Positions 6,056 through 8,904 of a stretch of DNA of 8,904 bases are shown one piece after another; position 1 is the stretch's first letter; each line of letters begins with the position of its first letter. The DNA comes from JAJRXG01 sp038523965 (GTDB lineage Bacteria > Bacteroidota > Bacteroidia > Chitinophagales > Saprospiraceae), in NCBI GenBank assembly GCA_038523965.1, contig JBCBIX010000107.1:1-8904 (forward strand), written 5' to 3'. Under the pieces are notes generated by a model. That model did no database searches. It saw nothing but the letters and a program-made list of their open reading frames with translations, and was not told the origin of the DNA. The position numbers and the translations under genes are program-made.

Positions 6056-7305
6056 ACGGCTACCTTCTGCTTGATAAGATCCACCTCAACTTGATTACGG
6101 AGGAGGTCTTCCATTGTCTCCTGTCGGCGAATGAGGTAGTCCTTGCCTTCATAGATGAGTACTTCTGCAGGCCTGAATCTGGAATTGTAGTTCGAACTCA
6201 TCGAATAGCAATATGCCCCAGCATTCTTAAAAGCAAGGATATCTCCTTCTTGGATCTCACTTATCCGCCGATTCACACCGAACGTGTCGGTCTCACAGAT
6301 GTAACCTACGACTGTGTAAATTCTGCTTTTCCCCGCGGGTCGAGAGACGTTAACGATGTGATGATAGGAGTCGTAGAACATCGGTCTGATCAGATGATTC
6401 AAACCAGAGTCTACACCAGCGAATACAGTCGATGTTGTTTGCTTGATGACATTTACGCGTGTTAGAAAAGTCCCCGCCTCACTCACCAGGTACTTTCCTG
6501 GCTCGAACTTGAGCGTGATTTCGCGCCCCATCTCCTTGCTGAACTGCTGAATGCGTTCAGTGATTTTCAATCCAAGGTCCTCGATGTCAGTCTCAATGTC
6601 TTGATCCTTGTATGGCACCTTGAATCCACTGCCAAAGTCGATGTAGTTGATGTCTGGAAATGATTTTGCAGCATTCAGGAGAATCTCAGCACCATTCAAG
6701 AATACTTGTGAGTCCAAGATCTCTGATCCTGTGTGCATGTGAAGCCCCTCGACGACTAATCCAGTTGCTTTTACGATTCGTTCTACCAAGGGTAATTGGT
6801 GAAAACTGATACCAAACTTCGAGTCAATATGTCCAGTCGAAATCTTAGAGTTTCCGCCTGCCATGATATGCGGATTAATGCGCACGCAGAGAGGATAATT
6901 GGGCCATTGTTGACCAAACTGCTCAAGCATGGAGATGTTATCCACATTCACTTTCACACCTAACTCGATGGCTTGTGACATCTCCTCGACAGAGACACAG
7001 TTAGGAGTGTATAGGATCTCATCTGGGAGAAATCCCGCATGAAGGCCGAGCCTTACCTCCTGGATACTTACCGCGTCCAAACCTGCACCAAGCTGCCGCA
7101 TGAGGCGTAACATGGTGACATTTGTCATGGACTTGCACGCGTAGTTTATTTTGAGAGGAACTCCCATGAAGGCAGATGTCAACCGTTCATATTGTCTTTT
7201 GACAATCTCAAAATCATAGACGTAGACTGGACATCCATGACGCTCGGCGACGTCAAGTACATCTACATCACCGGAGTACTGATATCTATTTGCTTGTATT
7301 TCCAT
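6052..7305 (-). CDS. lysA: Diaminopimelate decarboxylase
   Basis: The 417-residue enzyme is a fold-III PLP decarboxylase. It converts meso-diaminopimelate to L-lysine and CO2, the last step of lysine synthesis, in the cytoplasm. The PLP lysine is K58 in YACKSMTN (55-62); this YACK variant is common in Bacteroidota. Other motifs are LDAVSIQEV (76-84), HMHTGSE (189-195), the phosphate-binding FGSGFKVPY (224-232), EPGKYLV (268-274; EPGR in many others), the catalytic cysteine region ICETDTFG (336-343, C337) and the C-terminal NAGAYCYSMSSNYN (361-374). Length is normal. Related decarboxylases (carboxynorspermidine, ornithine or arginine) are less likely because the CETD and GAY motifs are present. 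A -7-like box (7326-7333) lies just upstream. Its end overlaps the acetyltransferase stop by 3 bp. Confidence 0.95.
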   Translation of the reverse strand: MEIQANRYQYSGDVDVLDVAERHGCPVYVYDFEIVKRQYERLTSAFMGVPLKINYACKSMTNVTMLRLMRQLGAGLDAVSIQEVRLGLHAGFLPDEILYTPNCVSVEEMSQAIELGVKVNVDNISMLEQFGQQWPNYPLCVRINPHIMAGGNSKISTGHIDSKFGISFHQLPLVERIVKATGLVVEGLHMHTGSEILDSQVFLNGAEILLNAAKSFPDINYIDFGSGFKVPYKDQDIETDIEDLGLKITERIQQFSKEMGREITLKFEPGKYLVSEAGTFLTRVNVIKQTTSTVFAGVDSGLNHLIRPMFYDSYHHIVNVSRPAGKSRIYTVVGYICETDTFGVNRRISEIQEGDILAFKNAGAYCYSMSSNYNSRFRPAEVLIYEGKDYLIRRQETMEDLLRNQVEVDLIKQKVAV

Positions 7306-7325
7306 TTCTCATCTTGACTGCATGA

Positions 7326-7333
7326 CAAAAATA
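7326..7333 (-). promoter_or_regulatory. Bacteroidota-type -7 box for lysA
   Basis: On the minus strand the sequence is TATTTTTG, an exact match to the TAnnTTTG -7 consensus of the Bacteroidota primary sigma factor. Transcription would start near 7319, about 14 nt before the lysA ATG. No clear -33 TTTG element lies 19-20 nt upstream. The whole 132-bp divergent spacer (7306-7437) between lysA and the sigma-factor gene otherwise shows no strong signal. Confidence 0.45.
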
Positions 7334-7432
7334 GATAAGACTCATCCAGACACATGGATCCTTGCCAAAACCCACAAATGTTCTCCTCGATGTCAGTCAA
7401 AACACACCATAATTGTTCTGAGTTACATCTTT

Positions 7433-7449
7433 GAGGTATGACGGAAATG
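7433..7449 (+). promoter_or_regulatory. Ribosome-binding site bearing on the sigma-factor start
   Basis: GAGG (7433-7436) is only 1 nt from the first ATG (7438-7440), too close for normal use, but 10 nt from the ATG at 7447-7449 (Met4). The product may therefore begin MLNIPELIQ. Both starts keep the same frame and the whole sigma domain. Confidence 0.4.
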
Positions 7450-7992
7450 CTTAACATTCCGGAGTTAATCCAGCGATGTATCGCTGATGACCGTCGCTCG
7501 CAGAAAGAGCTCTGGGACCGATATGCTCCGATGATGCTTTCGATCTGCCAGCGATATCTCAAGGATCAGGCGACCGCAGAGGACGTTTTGGTGAATGGGA
7601 TGCACCGCATGATGCAAAAGCTGAGCATGTTCAAACATGAGGGCAGCTTCGAGGGGTGGATCAAGCGAATCATCATCAACGAATGTCTCATGGAGCTTCG
7701 CAAGAATCGACATCAACATTTGACAGTGTCCATCGATGATGTTCACGCGGAGCCCTCAGTGATCCAAGGAGATCCACTGGAGTACGAAGAGCTCTTAGGT
7801 CTGATGAACGAGTTACCTACTGGATACCGCACAGTACTCAATCTGTATGTGGTGGAAGGATACAAGCATAGAGAGATAGCCGAGATGTTAGGAATCAGTA
7901 TCAACACATCCAAGAGTCAGCTCATCTTGGCACGTAAACGGATGCAAGCATTGATTAAAAAAAAATACAAAGCCGCTAAGGCGACCGCATAA
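7438..7992 (+). CDS. ECF-type RNA polymerase sigma factor
   Basis: The 184-residue protein has the two-domain plan of group 4 (ECF) sigma factors. Region 2 spans about 26-90, with RYLKDQATAEDV (39-50) and the DNA-melting segment FKHEGSFEGWIKRIIINE (65-82). Region 4 spans about 123-172, with the helix-turn-helix GYKHREIAEMLGISINTSKSQLILARKRM (141-169). It directs RNA polymerase to a specific set of promoters, which cannot be told from here. A nine-A run (7957-7965) codes for three lysines near the end. A small membrane protein gene follows 7 bp downstream, the usual sigma/anti-sigma operon layout. It diverges from lysA. The start may be Met1 or Met4. Confidence 0.93.
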   Translation: MTEMLNIPELIQRCIADDRRSQKELWDRYAPMMLSICQRYLKDQATAEDVLVNGMHRMMQKLSMFKHEGSFEGWIKRIIINECLMELRKNRHQHLTVSIDDVHAEPSVIQGDPLEYEELLGLMNELPTGYRTVLNLYVVEGYKHREIAEMLGISINTSKSQLILARKRMQALIKKKYKAAKATA

Positions 7993-7999
7993 CCAAGCT

Positions 8000-8329
8000 A
8001 TGGATCGATTTGATCAATTTTTGAGAAAGGGCCAAACAGATAAAGCTCAGTCTGTCTCTCCTGAATTGTGGGAGAGGCTTGAACGACGATTGGACTCTCC
8101 ATCCATACCTCAGACGAGTAAGCGTCGCTCACATGTGGGCATCACGATGTCACGTTATTTGATCGCAGCTTCATTCGCAGGTCTCATGACCTTGGTCACA
8201 TTTCTATCGCTAAGGATGGATCGCTATGTCGTTACGGACTTCGATCTCGAGGCAAGACCCTACTTCACCAAAGAAGATGTACATGGACTGGGAGAATACT
8301 ATGATCTCGCCAGCCAGCGCTTGGGATAA
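8000..8329 (+). CDS. Small single-helix membrane protein, probable anti-sigma factor
   Basis: The 109-residue product begins MDRFDQFLRKG and has a cytoplasmic N-terminal region with SPELWERLERRL (20-31), like the short sigma-binding helix of Bacteroidota anti-sigma proteins. A basic linker (KRRS, 41-44) precedes one transmembrane segment (about 52-70). The short outer part (71-109) holds a C-terminal GEYYDLASQRLG. It lacks the H-x-x-x-C-x-x-C zinc motif of ZAS anti-sigma factors. It starts 7 bp after the sigma-factor stop, so the two are almost certainly co-transcribed. The anti-sigma role rests on position and topology; no family is recognised with certainty. Confidence 0.75.
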   Translation: MDRFDQFLRKGQTDKAQSVSPELWERLERRLDSPSIPQTSKRRSHVGITMSRYLIAASFAGLMTLVTFLSLRMDRYVVTDFDLEARPYFTKEDVHGLGEYYDLASQRLG

Positions 8330-8331
8330 CC

Positions 8332-8367
8332 CTTCCAAGATCGGACATACCTGTTCGAAATCGGACA
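8332..8367 (+). promoter_or_regulatory. Tandem activator (enhancer) sites for a sigma-54 promoter
   Basis: TGTTCGA-AA-TCGGACA (8352-8367) is an imperfect inverted repeat (6 of 7 pairs). A second TCGGACA half-site lies exactly 20 bp upstream (8341-8347), with a degenerate left half at 8332-8338. Two copies on one DNA face, about 55-90 bp before the -24 element, fit an upstream activating sequence bound by an NtrC-type regulator. The regulator gene is not in the window. Confidence 0.5.
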
Positions 8368-8390
8368 ATATTTAAATAAAGCAAATATGT

Positions 8391-8414
8391 AATCAGCTGG
8401 TTATCAGCATGATT
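8391..8414 (+). repeat. Imperfect hairpin between enhancer and promoter
   Basis: AATCAGCTG (8391-8399) pairs with CAGC (8405-8408) and TGATT (8410-8414), with one bulged A (8409) and a GTTAT loop. It has no T-run, so it is a poor terminator for the sigma/anti-sigma operon. Just before it is an A/T-rich stretch (8366-8392) that could bend easily or bind a bending protein. Either could be chance. Confidence 0.3.
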
Positions 8415-8419
8415 AAGTC

Positions 8420-8435
8420 TGGCACGTCCATTGAC
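8420..8435 (+). promoter_or_regulatory. Sigma-54-like -24/-12 promoter of the membrane-fusion operon
   Basis: TGGCACG-N4-TTGAC matches the sigma-54 consensus TGGCACG-N4-TTGCW, with the correct 10-nt spacing from the -24 GG (8421-8422) to the -12 position; the -12 C is A here. Transcription would begin near 8446, giving a leader of about 19 nt before the ATG at 8465. The tandem sites at 8332-8367 are placed as an enhancer would be. The 135-bp spacer (8330-8464) holds no gene. Confidence 0.55.
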
Positions 8436-8464
8436 TCTTGGTGTGGTGTGACCAATAAATAATC

Positions 8465-8904
8465 ATGGATCGACAAATTTCTCGAGGAGAGACAGGACGT
8501 TCGACAGTATTCTCCATCCTCAAGTACCTTTTCATTATCGCCTTGATTGTGTTGGCCTTTTGGTTTGTGCGCGGTCTTCTGGTGAAGAAAGCAGACCGCG
8601 ATAAGCTCCACATCGTCAGCGTAGAACGTGGGGAGATGCAGAATACTCTCACCGCCACTGGTGTAGTGGTCCCATCCTTCGAGCGAGAGATAAATGCGCC
8701 AGTGTCTACTGAGATCAAACGCGTCGCTCGATCAAATGGTGAGTTTGTCGAAGCTAATGATCTCATCCTGGAATTAGATCAGGAATTTACGCGGCTTGAA
8801 TTTGATCAACTCAACGATGAGCTTGAATTACGTAGAAATAGCATCGACAAGCTTAAATTAGAATTTGATAAAAATCTCAAGGATCTCGACTACCAAGACC
8901 AAAT
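8465..8904 (+). CDS. Membrane-fusion (periplasmic adaptor) subunit, HlyD/MacA-like, 5' part
   Basis: The first 146 codons are open to the right edge, so the gene is cut by the window. A cytoplasmic N terminus (MDRQISRGETGR) precedes one membrane anchor (about 17-40). Then come a beta strand (LHIVSVERGEMQNTLTATGVVVP, 48-70), the first half of the barrel-sandwich (lipoyl-like) domain with INAPVSTEI (76-84) and NGEFVEANDLILELD (91-105), and the start of the coiled-coil hairpin (from about 108, rich in Glu, Leu and Lys). Such subunits link an inner-membrane transporter to an outer-membrane channel. In Bacteroidota a MacB/FtsX-like permease and an ATPase often follow, so those are expected just beyond the window. 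The start has no clear Shine-Dalgarno but is followed directly by the membrane anchor. It is preceded by a sigma-54-like promoter. Confidence 0.9.
   Translation, partial: MDRQISRGETGRSTVFSILKYLFIIALIVLAFWFVRGLLVKKADRDKLHIVSVERGEMQNTLTATGVVVPSFEREINAPVSTEIKRVARSNGEFVEANDLILELDQEFTRLEFDQLNDELELRRNSIDKLKLEFDKNLKDLDYQDQ

Noticed and set aside
6091..6465. A 124-codon plus-strand frame inside lysA
   Set aside because: It is antisense to a well-conserved enzyme gene and lacks recognisable motifs, so it is a shadow frame.
7957..7965. Nine-A run near the end of the sigma-factor gene, a possible slippage site
   Set aside because: It encodes Lys-Lys-Lys in frame with the family-like C terminus, and the normal stop leads directly to the next gene. 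Nothing suggests a functional alternative frame.

Overview
The window looks like chromosomal DNA of a Bacteroidota bacterium. The family or genus cannot be fixed from the sequence. Supporting signs are two short lipoproteins with Bacteroidota-style signal peptides, a WbqC-family protein with the C-terminal motif seen in that phylum, the YACK form of the PLP-lysine motif in LysA, weak or absent Shine-Dalgarno sequences, and a TAnnTTTG-type -7 box in front of lysA. There is no rRNA, tRNA, insertion sequence or CRISPR array.

Left part (1-3744, all minus strand): a WbqC-family gene overlaps a single dynamin-like GTPase gene by 26 bp. Two small lipoprotein genes follow downstream. The first of these is interrupted by one in-frame TAG although its reading frame and domain continue on both sides. 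With the short gaps, all four could be read from one transcript, and all point to envelope or membrane biology.

Middle (3745-5512): a 147-bp intergenic stretch holds a strong hairpin terminator and, on the plus strand, a sigma-54-like promoter core about 25 nt before the possible start of a roughly 73-nt RNA ending at that hairpin. Next come a 46-residue one-helix membrane protein, with a perfect inverted repeat just before its start codon, and a compact Pif1-like helicase whose start is unclear.

Right part (5513-8904): a RimJ/RimL-like acetyltransferase (plus) meets diaminopimelate decarboxylase lysA (minus) tail to tail with overlapping stop codons. Divergent from lysA is an ECF sigma factor followed 7 bp later by a small one-helix membrane protein, probably its anti-sigma partner. 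After a 135-bp gap begins a membrane-fusion (HlyD/MacA-like) subunit that runs off the window. That gap carries a sigma-54-like -24/-12 promoter and, about 55-90 bp upstream, two copies of a TCGGACA-containing site two helical turns apart, the layout of an enhancer-dependent promoter.

The most useful observations are the sigma-54/enhancer architecture of the efflux operon, the amber-split lipoprotein, the candidate small RNA, the overlooked 46-residue gene and the WbqC-dynamin coupling. No complete new defence or conflict system is evident.
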